Origin: Bin87 sp965220095
Lineage (GTDB): Bacteria > Chloroflexota > Dehalococcoidia > Lucifugimonadales > UBA3495
Assembly: GCA_965220095.1 (NCBI GenBank)
Contig: CBDCPD010000004.1
Coordinates: 115,106 to 179,105, forward strand
Length of the DNA stretch: 64,000 nucleotides
Direction of reading: 5' to 3'
Shown one piece after another: positions 1-8,095 of this stretch. Position 1 is the stretch's first letter. Each line of letters begins with the position of its first letter. A model generated the notes under the pieces. That model saw nothing but the letters and a program-made list of their open reading frames with translations, searched no databases and was not told where the DNA came from. Position numbers and translations under genes: made by a program.

Positions 1-1028
1 GCGGCGTCTCCGGCGGCGCTATCGTCACCGGATATTCGGCCGAAACCATTGCCGAGGGTACCGGGTTCGTTAACCAGCTGTTTCGGCTGAGGCTGGACTA
101 CGACCCGGGGGTGCCGGATCTGCCCAGCACCATCATCGTCAAGCTGCCAGGCTCGGATCCTGGGCTGAGGGAGGTTTCCGACAGATTGGGGCAGCATCGG
201 CGCGAGGTCAGGGTTTACCAGGTGTTGGCTGCCAACCCTCACCTGCCGGCGCCCCGTTGTTACTACTCGGGTATCGATCCGATTACTGGTGATACCGTTC
301 TGCTGCTGGAGGACATGAACCACGCGCGCCAGGGCGATAGCGTTGTCGGCTGCGGCTTCGACGAAGCTCGCCAAGCCATCGTCCAATTGGCGAGCTTCCA
401 GGCGGGCTGGTGGGATAGCCCGGCGCTCGAAAGACTGGAATGGCTGCCGTCAAAGGAAGCGGAAGCTGGACGCTACCAGGCAATATACCCTGGGGCATGG
501 CAGTCGCTGATAGAGAATGCCGGCGATGGCATGCCTCGGGGTTTGCGCCGGTTGGGGGATCGGCTGAGGTCAGAGGTTCCCAGGATAAAATCGGAACTCA
601 ACACGTCTCCCCGAACGATTGTCCACGGCGATTATCGCCTGGACAACTGCTTCTTCTCCGACGATGCTCTGACACGTCAACCGGTGGTGGTCGTTGACTG
701 GGAATTTTGCGTCCGAGGCCGCGGGACCTGCGACGTGGCCACCTTCATCTCCGAAGCCTTTCCCGCCCAACGACGCAGAGAGGCGGAGTTGGCCCTGGTC
801 CGCACATATCACTCCGTGTTGATGAACAACGGTGTGGCCGATTACTCGTTTGAGGAATGCTGGCGCGATTACCGGTTGGCGATGCTGGAGATCCTTATTT
901 TTTGGATAGTAACGGGAGGTTACTGCAATTACGAAGGCGAACGTGCCACGTCGTACCTGCACAACACTCTTGAGCGGCTCGATGCTGCCATATCCGACCT
1001 TGAATCGGTCGAATTGCTCGCCCGCTAA
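1..1028 (+). CDS. Phosphotransferase (APH/CHK kinase-like), 5' truncated
   Basis: The frame is open from base 3 with no stop, so the gene starts upstream of the window; the GTG at 111 is only an internal candidate start. The sequence shows the aminoglycoside-phosphotransferase/ecdysteroid-kinase-like fold: a TIIVKLP strand carrying the likely ATP-contact lysine, the catalytic loop IVHGDYRLDN (HGD plus the metal-binding Asn) and the VVVDWEFC segment with the magnesium-binding Asp. The family phosphorylates small hydroxylated molecules with ATP in the cytoplasm. The substrate cannot be told from sequence. It ends at a TAA just before a palindromic repeat. Confidence 0.8.
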   Translation, partial: GVSGGAIVTGYSAETIAEGTGFVNQLFRLRLDYDPGVPDLPSTIIVKLPGSDPGLREVSDRLGQHRREVRVYQVLAANPHLPAPRCYYSGIDPITGDTVLLLEDMNHARQGDSVVGCGFDEARQAIVQLASFQAGWWDSPALERLEWLPSKEAEAGRYQAIYPGAWQSLIENAGDGMPRGLRRLGDRLRSEVPRIKSELNTSPRTIVHGDYRLDNCFFSDDALTRQPVVVVDWEFCVRGRGTCDVATFISEAFPAQRRREAELALVRTYHSVLMNNGVADYSFEECWRDYRLAMLEILIFWIVTGGYCNYEGERATSYLHNTLERLDAAISDLESVELLAR

Positions 1029-1054
1029 ACCGGAGCGTAACCGAAATCGCCATG

Positions 1055-1195
1055 CCCCGCCGGGCCTTTTCAAAGTCACAAGCCGTCCGCTCATGGTGAG
1101 CTTGTCGAACCATGGGCGCGTCCTTCGATAGGCTTGGGACGATCGGGAGAGTCCAAATCCAATGACTTTGAAAAGGCCATGTGATCACGGCGGGG
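1055..1195. repeat. Nested inverted repeat (MITE/REP-like)
   Basis: Three nested pairs of inverted arms lie between two genes. The outer pair is CCCCGCC (1055-1061) with GGCGGGG (1189-1195). The main pair is a perfect 16-base match, 1063-1078 with 1163-1178. The inner imperfect pair (1099-1109 with 1124-1135, AGCTTGTCGAA-type) resembles bacterial REP palindromes. It may be a small non-autonomous element, or it may fold in RNA and act as a terminator. Confidence 0.6.
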
Positions 1196-1304
1196 GTGAT
1201 TGACTGGCAAACCGCAAACTGATAATCGTCAGATCGCCACGTATTGGGAGGCCGGATGCCCCAGAACATCGCCGGCGCAACCACCTGAAAACACGGAGGT
1301 CAGC

Positions 1305-2699
1305 ATGAACGTCATCTGGATAGTCTCCGACTCGTTTCGCAGAGATCACGTGGGCGCATATGGCAACAGCACCATTCGGACGCCCTCCCTTGACGCGTTG
1401 GCGGCGAGCGCGGTGAGGTTCGACAACCACTACTCGGCCGGATTTCCGACCATGCCCACTCGCGCGGACCACCAGACCGGCCGCTGGACCATGTCGTTCA
1501 TGGGCTGGGAACCGCTGCCGGCGGGCGTGACCACCCTGGCCGAGATATTGGCCGAACACGGCATGCACACGGCTGCCTCCGTCGACACTCCCTACTACCT
1601 CAGGGGCGGGATGAACTACGACCGAGGCTTCCAGTCGTTCTTCATGAACCTGGGACAGGATACCCTGTGGTCCCTGATCCCCGAGCCCGGTTACCACAAC
1701 GAATCCCTGGACGTGCGGGCGGCATGGCGCAGCGAGGCCGATCGGAACGCGCCCAAGACATTCATGACCGCCATGCGGTGGCTCGAACAGCACTACAAGG
1801 AGGACTTCTTCCTGTACGTGGACACCTGGGACCCCCACGAACCCTGGGATGCGCCGCCCTACTACACCGAACTCTACTGGCCTGGGTACGACGGCGAACT
1901 GGTGCTGCCGGTGTACGGCAACTGGCACGACGTGCCCGGGTACCAGGAGGAGCAGCTCCGGAAGGGACACGCCACCTACTGCGGCGAGATCACCATGGTC
2001 GACACGTGGGCGGGCTTCCTGTTGAGGTCGGTGGAGAACATGGGGCTGGCCGACCGGACCATCGTGATCTTCACCACCGACCACGGGTTTTACTTTGGAG
2101 AACACGGCGGCCTGTTCGGCAAGATGAGCTCCGACAAGTATCCCGACGGCACGCTCAGACCCTATGACGAACCCGGGTCGCAGTGGAGCTACTCGCCGCT
2201 CTACGAAGAGATCGTCCACCTGCCCCTCCTGCTACGGGCACCCGGCGTCCCGCCGGGCAACTACACCGGCATCACCTCTGCGGTGGACGTTATGCCCACG
2301 GTCTTGGACCTGCTGGGACTGGAGATCCCTGACTTTGTGCAGGGCCGCTCCCTCGCACCGGCGCTGCGCGACCCCGCAACCCAGGGCCGGGATTTCGTCG
2401 TGAGCAGCCTGCCCTTCGCCAACCCCGGCGACCCGGTGCACTCCGTGGACAACCTGCTCCGGGTACTGACGGAGCCGCCAGTGACCACCGTTACCTCCGA
2501 TGGGTGGAGCCTGCTTTACAGCCCCCTCCCTGGGGTCTCGAAGCTCTACAACCTTGCCTCCGACCCCAGCCAGTCGACAAACATCATCGAGCGCAACATA
2601 GACGTGGCTTCGGAATTGCACCAGAAGCTGGTCCACTTCATGCGCGAAACGGAGGTGCCGAAACGCCTCCTGGACCCGCGACTGGAGCTGAGGATGTGA
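1305..2699 (+). CDS. Sulfatase-family (alkaline phosphatase superfamily) hydrolase
   Basis: The 464-residue protein starts at ATG 1305, preceded by GGAGG at 1295-1299; the open frame extends to 1200 but without a ribosome binding site. Sulfatase-fold landmarks are present: an N-terminal IVSDSFRRDHVGAYGN strand with metal-binding Asp, WDPHEPW, and TTDHGFYFGEHG carrying the Asp-His metal ligands. The family hydrolyses sulfate or phosphate esters. The position normally held by the formylglycine-forming Cys/Ser of C-x-P-x-R is Thr here (T49-M-P-T-R53), so it may be a Thr-nucleophile phosphodiesterase/phosphatase relative rather than a true sulfatase. No signal peptide is visible, which suggests a cytoplasmic location. 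Confidence 0.85.
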   Translation: MNVIWIVSDSFRRDHVGAYGNSTIRTPSLDALAASAVRFDNHYSAGFPTMPTRADHQTGRWTMSFMGWEPLPAGVTTLAEILAEHGMHTAASVDTPYYLRGGMNYDRGFQSFFMNLGQDTLWSLIPEPGYHNESLDVRAAWRSEADRNAPKTFMTAMRWLEQHYKEDFFLYVDTWDPHEPWDAPPYYTELYWPGYDGELVLPVYGNWHDVPGYQEEQLRKGHATYCGEITMVDTWAGFLLRSVENMGLADRTIVIFTTDHGFYFGEHGGLFGKMSSDKYPDGTLRPYDEPGSQWSYSPLYEEIVHLPLLLRAPGVPPGNYTGITSAVDVMPTVLDLLGLEIPDFVQGRSLAPALRDPATQGRDFVVSSLPFANPGDPVHSVDNLLRVLTEPPVTTVTSDGWSLLYSPLPGVSKLYNLASDPSQSTNIIERNIDVASELHQKLVHFMRETEVPKRLLDPRLELRM

Positions 2700-2709
2700 G
2701 AACCCACCA

Positions 2710-2732
2710 CGCCCCGGAAGACTTACGGGGCG
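2710..2732. terminator. Stem-loop after sulfatase gene
   Basis: A perfect 7-base stem CGCCCCG/CGGGGCG with a 9-base loop starts 10 bases after the sulfatase stop. No T-run follows, so termination is only a guess. Confidence 0.4.
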
Positions 2733-2757
2733 CTGAACGGCGTCCCGACGTCACCCA

Positions 2758-3050
2758 TCACAGGGGAAGATCCTCCAGGGGCGGGTCTTGGTGGTCGCCG
2801 GTTGATCGCCCGGACTGATGCGCGCTGCCCAGCGGGCCACGTTTTGCGCCATCACCTGAATCGCCAGCCAGGCGGCGTTGGCAGCGGAGTGGCCCGAGGG
2901 GAGATGGTTGAGCCCCGCGCCGTACTTGAGGTCTCGGATGACGTTCTCGACCTCGGCGTGGCGGCGATGGTCGGCCTCGAGGTCCAGGGTGTGGCCGTCC
3001 CGGTCCGTGATGCAGGCGTGATAGCTGTGGTTGGTAAACAGGTCTCTTCT
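2758..3050 (-). pseudogene. IS1380-family transposase, C-terminal remnant
   Basis: Reading the minus strand gives an uninterrupted stretch typical of the IS1380 transposase C-terminus: HRRHAEVENVIRDLKYGAG, then LNHLPSGHSAANAAWL and QVMAQNVARWAARI. The catalytic core upstream of this segment is absent; at about 3050 the homology stops abruptly beside the promoter region of the next gene. It is a decayed insertion-sequence fragment and not expected to be functional. Confidence 0.8.
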
Positions 3051-3140
3051 TGATCGTCGGCGCTACCTTACCATTCCAGTTTTGGGGCTGTTACAATTAG
3101 CCCCGCAACCCCAAACTAACGAAACTTTTGGAGAGTAATC

Positions 3141-3668
3141 ATGGCTGTGTCCGCCGGGATATCAAATGCGCTGGAACGTAACTGGGGTATGGTAGACCGC
3201 GCCATAGACGGGCTGAGTGATGAGACACTGGCGCGCCAGATATCCGACAGCGACAATTCCATCGGTTGGCTCCTCTTCCACATGAGCCGGGTGGTGGACG
3301 TTTTCATGAATGCCAGGTTCCAAGGCAAGCCTCAGATATGGATAGCGGACGGTTGGTGCGAGAAATTCGGCCTGAGCGACGACCCGGAGACGACCGGCCA
3401 GGGCTGGGACACGGCGCGCCTGGCCGCGTGGCCGCTTCCCTCCAAAGACGTCCTGGTAGGGTACTACGAGGCCATGAAGGCCTGCTGCCGGGACTATATG
3501 TCCTCCGTGACCGACGAGGAGTTGAGCGTCACCATGAGCCTGAGGCCCGGTGCGGACCCCGAGCCGAAAGAAACCATCATGGGTGTCCTGGTCTTTGACA
3601 ACATCGTCCACGGAGGCCAGATAGCCTTCCTGCGCGGCCACTTGGAAGGCATGGGCTGGTTCGTCTAG
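3141..3668 (+). CDS. DinB-like metalloenzyme-fold protein
   Basis: This 175-residue protein has the four-helix DinB/DUF664 pattern: an early helix ending IGWLLFHMSRV with a likely metal-binding His, and a C-terminal helix VFDNIVHGGQIAFLRGHLEG with further histidines and the usual HxxQ spacing. Such proteins often act as thiol-dependent transferases or detoxification enzymes in the cytoplasm, but many have no known role. The ATG at 3141 follows GGAGAG. A strong hairpin lies 40 bases downstream. The gene stands alone between two transposase remnants. Confidence 0.8.
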   Translation: MAVSAGISNALERNWGMVDRAIDGLSDETLARQISDSDNSIGWLLFHMSRVVDVFMNARFQGKPQIWIADGWCEKFGLSDDPETTGQGWDTARLAAWPLPSKDVLVGYYEAMKACCRDYMSSVTDEELSVTMSLRPGADPEPKETIMGVLVFDNIVHGGQIAFLRGHLEGMGWFV

Positions 3669-3708
3669 CCCGAACGCAGGCTTCCCGGACAATTTCTACA
3701 GGTTTACC

Positions 3709-3740
3709 GAAGAGCACGGCGAACTCAAGCCGTGCTCTTC
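3709..3740. terminator. 12-bp perfect hairpin, probable terminator
   Basis: GAAGAGCACGGC (3709-3720) pairs perfectly with GCCGTGCTCTTC (3729-3740) around an 8-base loop, 40 bases after the DinB-like gene. There is no clear T-tract. Its position between the end of this gene and the end of an opposing transposase remnant fits a bidirectional terminator. Confidence 0.55.
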
Positions 3741-3770
3741 CATAGCCCGACTGTGGACCAACGAAAACTT

Positions 3771-4292
3771 TCACGCCACCGCGGACGCTGATGCGTGGGA
3801 CACAACGGGAGCTTGGGCATCGGCTATGGGGACCAGTTGGTAGCCCAGTTGGGCGGCACGCCGCTTGGTGGCGCGGAGCGTCCTTTGACGACACTGGCTT
3901 TCGTAGTACTCTGCGTCGGCATCCACGTACGCTTGGCCGTACCGCAGCATGGCGTAAATCATGCGGGCCAGCCTGTGGGCCGTGGCGGTGAAGGCCTTGG
4001 GCGCTCCCAGGTGGGCTTTCTTCCGGCGCAGGAAGGCGCCCAGGGTGGATGGCGCCTTGACCGTGCCGTCCAGGGTGCGGGCTGTCCCCCCAGTGCGCAA
4101 CACGTCGGCACCGCCAATACAGTCGCCGCATCCAGCGCAGACGCTACCCGCGTTATGACCTTGTCGCCGGTGTTGGCCCGGCCCGGCGCAGCGCCCAGGT
4201 CCGGGCGTTCCTATACCAGTTGGGGCAGGCCGAGGCGACGGGCGAAGGTGGGGGTAGGAGCAGCTCTGCATTGGCCACCAGGCGGTGATCAA
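3771..4292 (-). pseudogene. IS110-like transposase, C-terminal remnant
   Basis: The minus strand encodes a segment resembling the C-terminal part of IS110-family transposases: LGAFLRRKKAHLGAPKAFTA, then ATAHRLARMIYAMLRYGQAY and a basic KRRAAQLGYQLVP tail. Further upstream the similarity continues only in another reading frame, so frameshifts have broken the gene. The N-terminal catalytic domain is missing. The family assignment rests on motif style only. Confidence 0.6.
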
Positions 4293-4474
4293 AGGTGATT
4301 TGGATCCGATCGGGGTCGTTGCGTGGTAGCATCTATTGAGTGCGCCTGGTTTCGGGTCGGTTTTGTCTTTCCAAAACCATTATCTCCGATGCACAGGAGC
4401 ACTTTCTTACCCCATCAGCACGTCGCGACACTCATCTTTTCGGTGGATTGGGGGTAAGCCAGAAAAGGAGCGAC

Positions 4475-4576
4475 ATGACGACAACGGTCTACAGGCTGGT
4501 CCCTGCCGATTTTGCGCTCAGCTGTGACACCAGCAGTACGCCTGAGCAAATGGCCGTTGGCAAGGAAAAACCATGA
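4475..4576 (+). CDS. Small ORF (33 aa) coupled to next gene
   Basis: ATG 4475 follows AAGGAG (4465-4470) at good spacing and encodes 33 residues (begins MTTTVYRLVPADF). Its TGA overlaps the next start codon in an ATGA arrangement at 4573-4576, typical of translational coupling. No similarity is recognised. It may be a leader or a small partner protein of the following gene. Confidence 0.4.
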   Translation: MTTTVYRLVPADFALSCDTSSTPEQMAVGKEKP

Positions 4577-4977
4577 GCTACTCACGTCCCGGCTGCCTGA
4601 TAGACAGCGTAAACGGCAGAAGAGCCGGCGGGTACCGTCGGCACCCGGAGGTGGCAAACCACCCCGAGCCGGAGGATTACCCCAGCACGGCAGAGTACGA
4701 ATGGGCTTGCGCCCACTGGTACGACGAGCCAGGGCGCGAAACCGTGCAGTCCTCCTGGTATGCCTTTGCCTGCTTCCCAGCAGACGCCCAAGACTTGGAC
4801 GGCTACAGCGTGGAGGATCTCAACCGCATCAGGTTGAAAAAGTCCTGGCAGGAAATACCCGGCTATGACCGGGCGGCTCCGCCAGCGAGAGCCCAACTAC
4901 GAATGATCGTCGACGAGTTTCTCTACGAGAACGCCAGCCGGAAGGAAAACGACCGAGTCAATCTGGTCATCCTATAA
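4573..4977 (+). CDS. Hypothetical protein (134 aa)
   Basis: I do not recognise this family. The protein is hydrophilic and Trp/Tyr-rich in the middle (YEWACAHWYDEPGR), with an acidic first half and a KENDRVNLVIL tail; there are no membrane segments or signal peptide. Its start overlaps the stop of a 33-residue ORF by four bases, which supports both as a two-gene unit. The gap downstream of its stop carries a repeat also seen elsewhere in the window. Confidence 0.55.
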   Translation: MSYSRPGCLIDSVNGRRAGGYRRHPEVANHPEPEDYPSTAEYEWACAHWYDEPGRETVQSSWYAFACFPADAQDLDGYSVEDLNRIRLKKSWQEIPGYDRAAPPARAQLRMIVDEFLYENASRKENDRVNLVIL

Positions 4978-5215
4978 AACACGCAGCGCAACTCCGCCGA
5001 GCAACGATCATTCAACCTGATTGGTTCTCGTGCGTGCCATCCCGTTGCAATTTGGCAGATGTCGCCGGCCAGGACTTGACCTCGGCAGTCGACGCTGGGA
5101 CTGATTGAAGGGTCAGGACAGGAACCAGACCGCTGCAAGCAGCGCCGCGGCTGCGGCGGTGATGCCCAAGCCCTGCGCCCTCGATTTCGCGGAGGTCGTT
5201 TCGATGACGGCGAGC

Positions 5216-5295
5216 GTATTGCCTCAAATAAAATGCTACCGGAAGGAGCGCTTCACGTAATGACCCTTGTACGAAGCGCCCCCAGTATCATTACA
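5216..5295. repeat. Repeated motif, possible insertion-sequence ends
   Basis: The core TTCACGTAATGACCCTTG lies near 5253-5270. It recurs near 10368 and, with two changes, near 27281. The flanking ATTGCCTCAA...TACCG..AAGG block starting near 5218 resembles sequence at about 26350-26375. The copies near 26350 and 27300 flank a decayed transposase, so this may be two ends of that element joined. On the minus strand just beyond it, a 34-codon tail with a hydrophobic helix (ending AALLAAVWFLS) could be the end of a gene cut by the insertion. Confidence 0.4.
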
Positions 5296-5319
5296 CCCGC
5301 TACACCCCATCATCCGCCG

Positions 5320-5680
5320 CCGGCCTCAGCCTGATATTGCGGATGGACCGGTCGACCTCCGCGATGATTCGCCTCCTGACCCGGGGGGACCAGCTGGTTG
5401 ATCCCCTCAGCGGCGTCCAGCGCCGCCCAGTCCGTCATCCGGCCCAGTCGGTTGGTCAGCTCGATCAGCGGATCCGGCGACCCGGTCGCCTCCGTGAGTA
5501 TCACCCGCGGTGGGCGCGTGGGACAGGCTGTACACACTCCCGTCGTCAGCGTTCCGGTGTACCACCAGGTTCGCGTCACCCGTCTCGTAGCAGCTGACGT
5601 CCCGCCACTCAACGCCTTCCCCATCATCCTGCGACGCGTCCGCCTCGACCGGGACGGCAAATGCCAGTAGGTGTGCATTG
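5320..5680 (-). pseudogene. Broken second copy of the hypothetical gene at 7679
   Basis: Read on the minus strand this stretch matches the intact gene at 7679-8095 across most of its length, including long blocks of identical DNA around the WRDVSCYET region, but it needs frame changes to stay aligned (for example after PDPLIELTNRL and near the C-terminus). The start region is lost. It is a decayed paralogue in the opposite orientation. Confidence 0.65.
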
Positions 5681-5782
5681 GCGGTGAGAAACGCCTAGAC
5701 TCCGTGCAGCCCAGCAACTGCATGGGGAACGGTTCTGCCATGCGTGCGTCGGTTCTATTAAGTCTCACCGGAAAGGACGGCA

Positions 5783-6244
5783 ATGATGGAAACTTACATC
5801 GGGAAGACGATTTCCGATTTCACACTTCAGTCCAGCGATGGACAGACGATATCCCTTAGCAGTCTTCGCGGACAAAAGGTCCTGCTGTACTTCTTCACGA
5901 GTCCGGGCGGTGGTAATTGAACCCGCATGGCTCTTGGGTACCGAGAGCATGCTGCCGAGTTCACCGAGAGGAACGTCGTGCTGTTCGGAATCCATGACGG
6001 AAGCTTGGATGCTGCACGCCAGTGGGTCGAGAAAGAGCAGCTTCCGTTCGCGGTCCTGAACGACCCTGATCGACGAGTAGGCATTGAGCTAGGCATGTCC
6101 GCTCTCGATGGAGAGAGGTACGTCAAAGACCCGTCAGACGGGAAAAGGCCCGCAGTTGTCATCGACGAACACGGTGTGATCTGCGAGTGGGAATCCGACA
6201 TGAACCACACCGATCAGATTGCAAAGTTACTGGAGCGTCTGTAG
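5783..6244 (+). CDS. Peroxiredoxin (AhpC/BCP-like), candidate selenoprotein
   Basis: Read through an in-frame TGA at 5918-5920, the gene gives 153 residues, the normal length for BCP-type peroxiredoxins that reduce peroxides with a catalytic Cys. The N-terminus (IGKTISDFTLQSSDGQTISL) and the part after the TGA (TRMALGYREHAAEF, VVIDEHGVICEW) are both clean thioredoxin-fold sequence in the same frame. Aligning YFFTSPGGGN-x-TRM with the family pattern YFYPxDDTPG-C-TKE places the TGA (residue 46) exactly at the peroxidatic Cys. A GAAAGGA site precedes ATG 5783. A stable hairpin follows the TGA at SECIS-like distance. I infer selenocysteine; a nonsense mutation is the alternative. Confidence 0.75.
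5925..5952 (+). promoter_or_regulatory. Candidate bacterial SECIS hairpin
   Basis: GCAT (5925-5928), a bulged G (5929) and GCTCTTGG (5930-5937) pair with CCGAGAGC (5941-5948) and ATGC (5949-5952) around a GTA loop. That gives 12 pairs, one of them G-U. The loop begins with G and starts 17 bases after the TGA. Bacterial SECIS elements have a short apical loop with an early G about 16-37 bases from UGA, where SelB binds. Confidence 0.65.
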
Positions 6245-6299
6245 GACGACCTCAACAGTGCGGGCTTTTCGACTGTTGCCCGCCCTTGTGCAGCCGGCA

Positions 6300-6531
6300 A
6301 AACGGGGTTCAGCTCGGACTGTGGCTTAGCAGGCCGATATCGAAAGGCGCAAAGCTGGAGCGCGAAGCCCAGCCGGTTGTGTCCCCCGCGCCGCACCCGG
6401 ATCTGCTCGATCCGGATCTGCTCGATGTCGTCGTCGGACAGCGTGTAATGGCGCAGCAGGGTGGCTTCGTCCGTGGGCAGATCGAACAGGGCCGCGCGCT
6501 GGCGCGCGCTCCAGATGCTTCGTCTCGGCAT
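6300..6531 (-). pseudogene. tnpA: Tn3-family transposase TnpA, N-terminal fragment
   Basis: From ATG at 6531 the minus strand encodes MPRRSIWSARQRAALFDLP, then TDEATLLRHYTLSDDDIEQI and RRGGHNRLGFALQLCAFRY, the hallmark N-terminus of Tn3-family transposases. Similarity ends after about 75 residues and the frame then runs into unrelated sequence; the DDE core is gone. A short in-frame duplication of the I-R-I-E-Q codons is visible. It faces away from the resolvase gene at 6709, as in Tn3 elements. Confidence 0.8.
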
Positions 6532-6708
6532 GTTCCACCGCTCCGTTATCCGTTCATTCCGGCAGGCGCGGCACTGTCCGTAAGGGGAGCGTCCAGCGGA
6601 CGGCGCAGTCGGTCGTCCCGACCCCCGCCAAACCGGGGCCAGGAGCATCTCATATGAATGGTACGGTAACAATTGCGGAAGCGGGACCCTATCCGTACAC
6701 TTCCCCCC

Positions 6709-7285
6709 ATGACGGCAACGCTCATCGGATACGCCCGCTGTTCCACCGACCGGCAGGATCCGGCGGCCCAGCGCCAGGCGCTCCTGGCGCTGGGCGTCGC
6801 CGAGGATCGCATCTACACCGATCACGGCCTCACCGGCACGATCCGCCCGCCCCGGCCTCGACCAGACCCTCGCCGCCGGGCGCGCAGGCGACACGCTGGT
6901 CGTGCCGAAACTCGACCGGCTGGCAAGGTCCGTCCCAGATGCCCGCGCCATCGCCGACCGGCTTCGGGAACGGGGCGTGAAACTGGCCCTCGGCCGGGCG
7001 CTCTACGACCCGGGCGATCCCGTGGGAAAGCTGTTCTTCAATATCCTCGCCACCTTCGCCGAGTTCGAAGCCGATCTCATCCGCATGCGCACCCGCGAGG
7101 GCATGGCCATCGCCCGCGCCCGGGGGAAATTGCGCGGCAAGCCGCCCAAACTGTCCGACCGACAACAGCGGGAACTCTGCCGCATGCATGCCACCGGAGA
7201 GTATTCCATCAGCGATCTCGCTGAGCTCTGCTCCGTCTCAAGACCAACCGTCTATCGCACACTCAACCGGCGCCACTCCCCTTAG
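6709..7285 (+). pseudogene. tnpR: Tn3-type serine resolvase TnpR, frameshifted
   Basis: ATG 6709 gives MTATLIGYARCSTDRQDPAA with the catalytic serine of the resolvase/invertase family, through DHGLTGT. The frame then shifts by one base near 6840 and continues as LDQTLAAGRAGDTLVVPKLD, ATFAEFEADLIRMRTREGMA and a C-terminal Hin-type helix-turn-helix (YSISDLAELCSVSRPTVYRT). Without the shift it would be a normal ~190-residue resolvase. The 6532-6708 gap between it and tnpA would hold the res site. Either a real mutation or a sequencing error broke it. Confidence 0.8.
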
Positions 7286-7678
7286 CGTACGATCCTGCCC
7301 CCTGCCGGAATCGACCCGATGGTGGACGACAACAGTATGCTGTACCGGCAGATGTCGTCAGGGGAGACCGGGACGGTGCCGTTGAGCGTGGCGGGTGTGG
7401 AGGTTGGGTGCGGGCGCAACTGGAACGGGGAGAATTGACGATGGCGAAGTTGGGAGAGTCCTACGCCCGGTTCTGCCGGTAGGCGCGATCAGGACGCGGC
7501 GTGTGTGGAACTCCACTTGTCCACCTTACGGCTCTGCCGAGCTTTCTGTGCCACCGCGCTCTCCGGTCAGAGCGCCGCAGAGACGGAAACCGATTTACAA
7601 TCGGAACTGCAAACGGCAGCGGAACACCCCCCGATACGAAAGCCGCCGACCAGGGGCCATGCGCAGGGAGGCGAAGCG
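7286..7678. other. Gap with no supported gene
   Basis: A 39-residue ORF (7319-7438, MVDDNSMLYRQMSSGETG...) is open but has no convincing ribosome binding site or recognised family. Otherwise nothing is supported here. Confidence 0.4.
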
Positions 7679-8095
7679 ATGGGCAAACGACCGATGCGAA
7701 CCTGCCGCCTGGCATTCGTCGTCCCGGTGGAGGCGGACCCGGACGCGCCGCAGGATGATGGGGAAGGCGTTGAGTGGCGGGACGTCAGCTGCTACGAGAC
7801 CGAGGATGTGAGCTTGGTGGTGCACCGGAACGCTGACGACCCGAGCATCTACAGCCTGTCCCACGCGCCCACCGGCCGGTCGATACCGACGGAGGCGACG
7901 GAATCGCCGGATCCCCTGATCGAGCTGGCCAACCGGCTGTCCCGGATGACGGACTGGGCAGCGCTGGGCGCCGCCGAAGGGATCGACGAGCTGTCCCCCC
8001 GGGTCAGGAGGCGAATCTTCGCGGAGCTCGACCGGTTCAACCGCCGGATCCGGTTGGGGCCGGCGGCGGCTGGGGCGGCTGATGACGGGGCGTAG
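7679..8095 (+). CDS. Hypothetical protein (138 aa), intact copy of a duplicated gene
   Basis: I do not recognise the family. ATG 7679 has GGGAGG at 7666-7671. The protein is acidic and hydrophilic, with EWRDVSCYETEDVSLVVHRN, a NRLSRMTDWAALGAAEGIDE helix and an RVRRRIFAELDRFNRRIR basic helix, so it is probably a small soluble helical protein. A broken copy in reverse orientation lies at 5320-5680. The two flank the selenoprotein candidate and the Tn3 remnant, as if duplicated with a mobile unit. Confidence 0.6.
   Translation: MGKRPMRTCRLAFVVPVEADPDAPQDDGEGVEWRDVSCYETEDVSLVVHRNADDPSIYSLSHAPTGRSIPTEATESPDPLIELANRLSRMTDWAALGAAEGIDELSPRVRRRIFAELDRFNRRIRLGPAAAGAADDGA

Noticed and set aside
1185..2219. 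Long minus-strand frame opposite the sulfatase gene
   Set aside because: It mirrors high-GC codon structure of the real gene, has no ribosome binding site and no family features. The same holds for long antisense frames at 8845-9777, 12364-13101, 32403-33041, 35643-36677, 39254-40159, 55417-56217 and 58177-59253.
5918..5920. TGA read as tryptophan by an alternative genetic code
   Set aside because: Other genes in the window end at TGA at sensible places (for example the ATGA overlaps), so TGA is a normal stop here.
6214..6951. 245-codon minus-strand frame as a full gene
   Set aside because: Only the segment from 6531 down to about 6300 matches Tn3 TnpA; the rest is opposite the resolvase or unrelated sequence.
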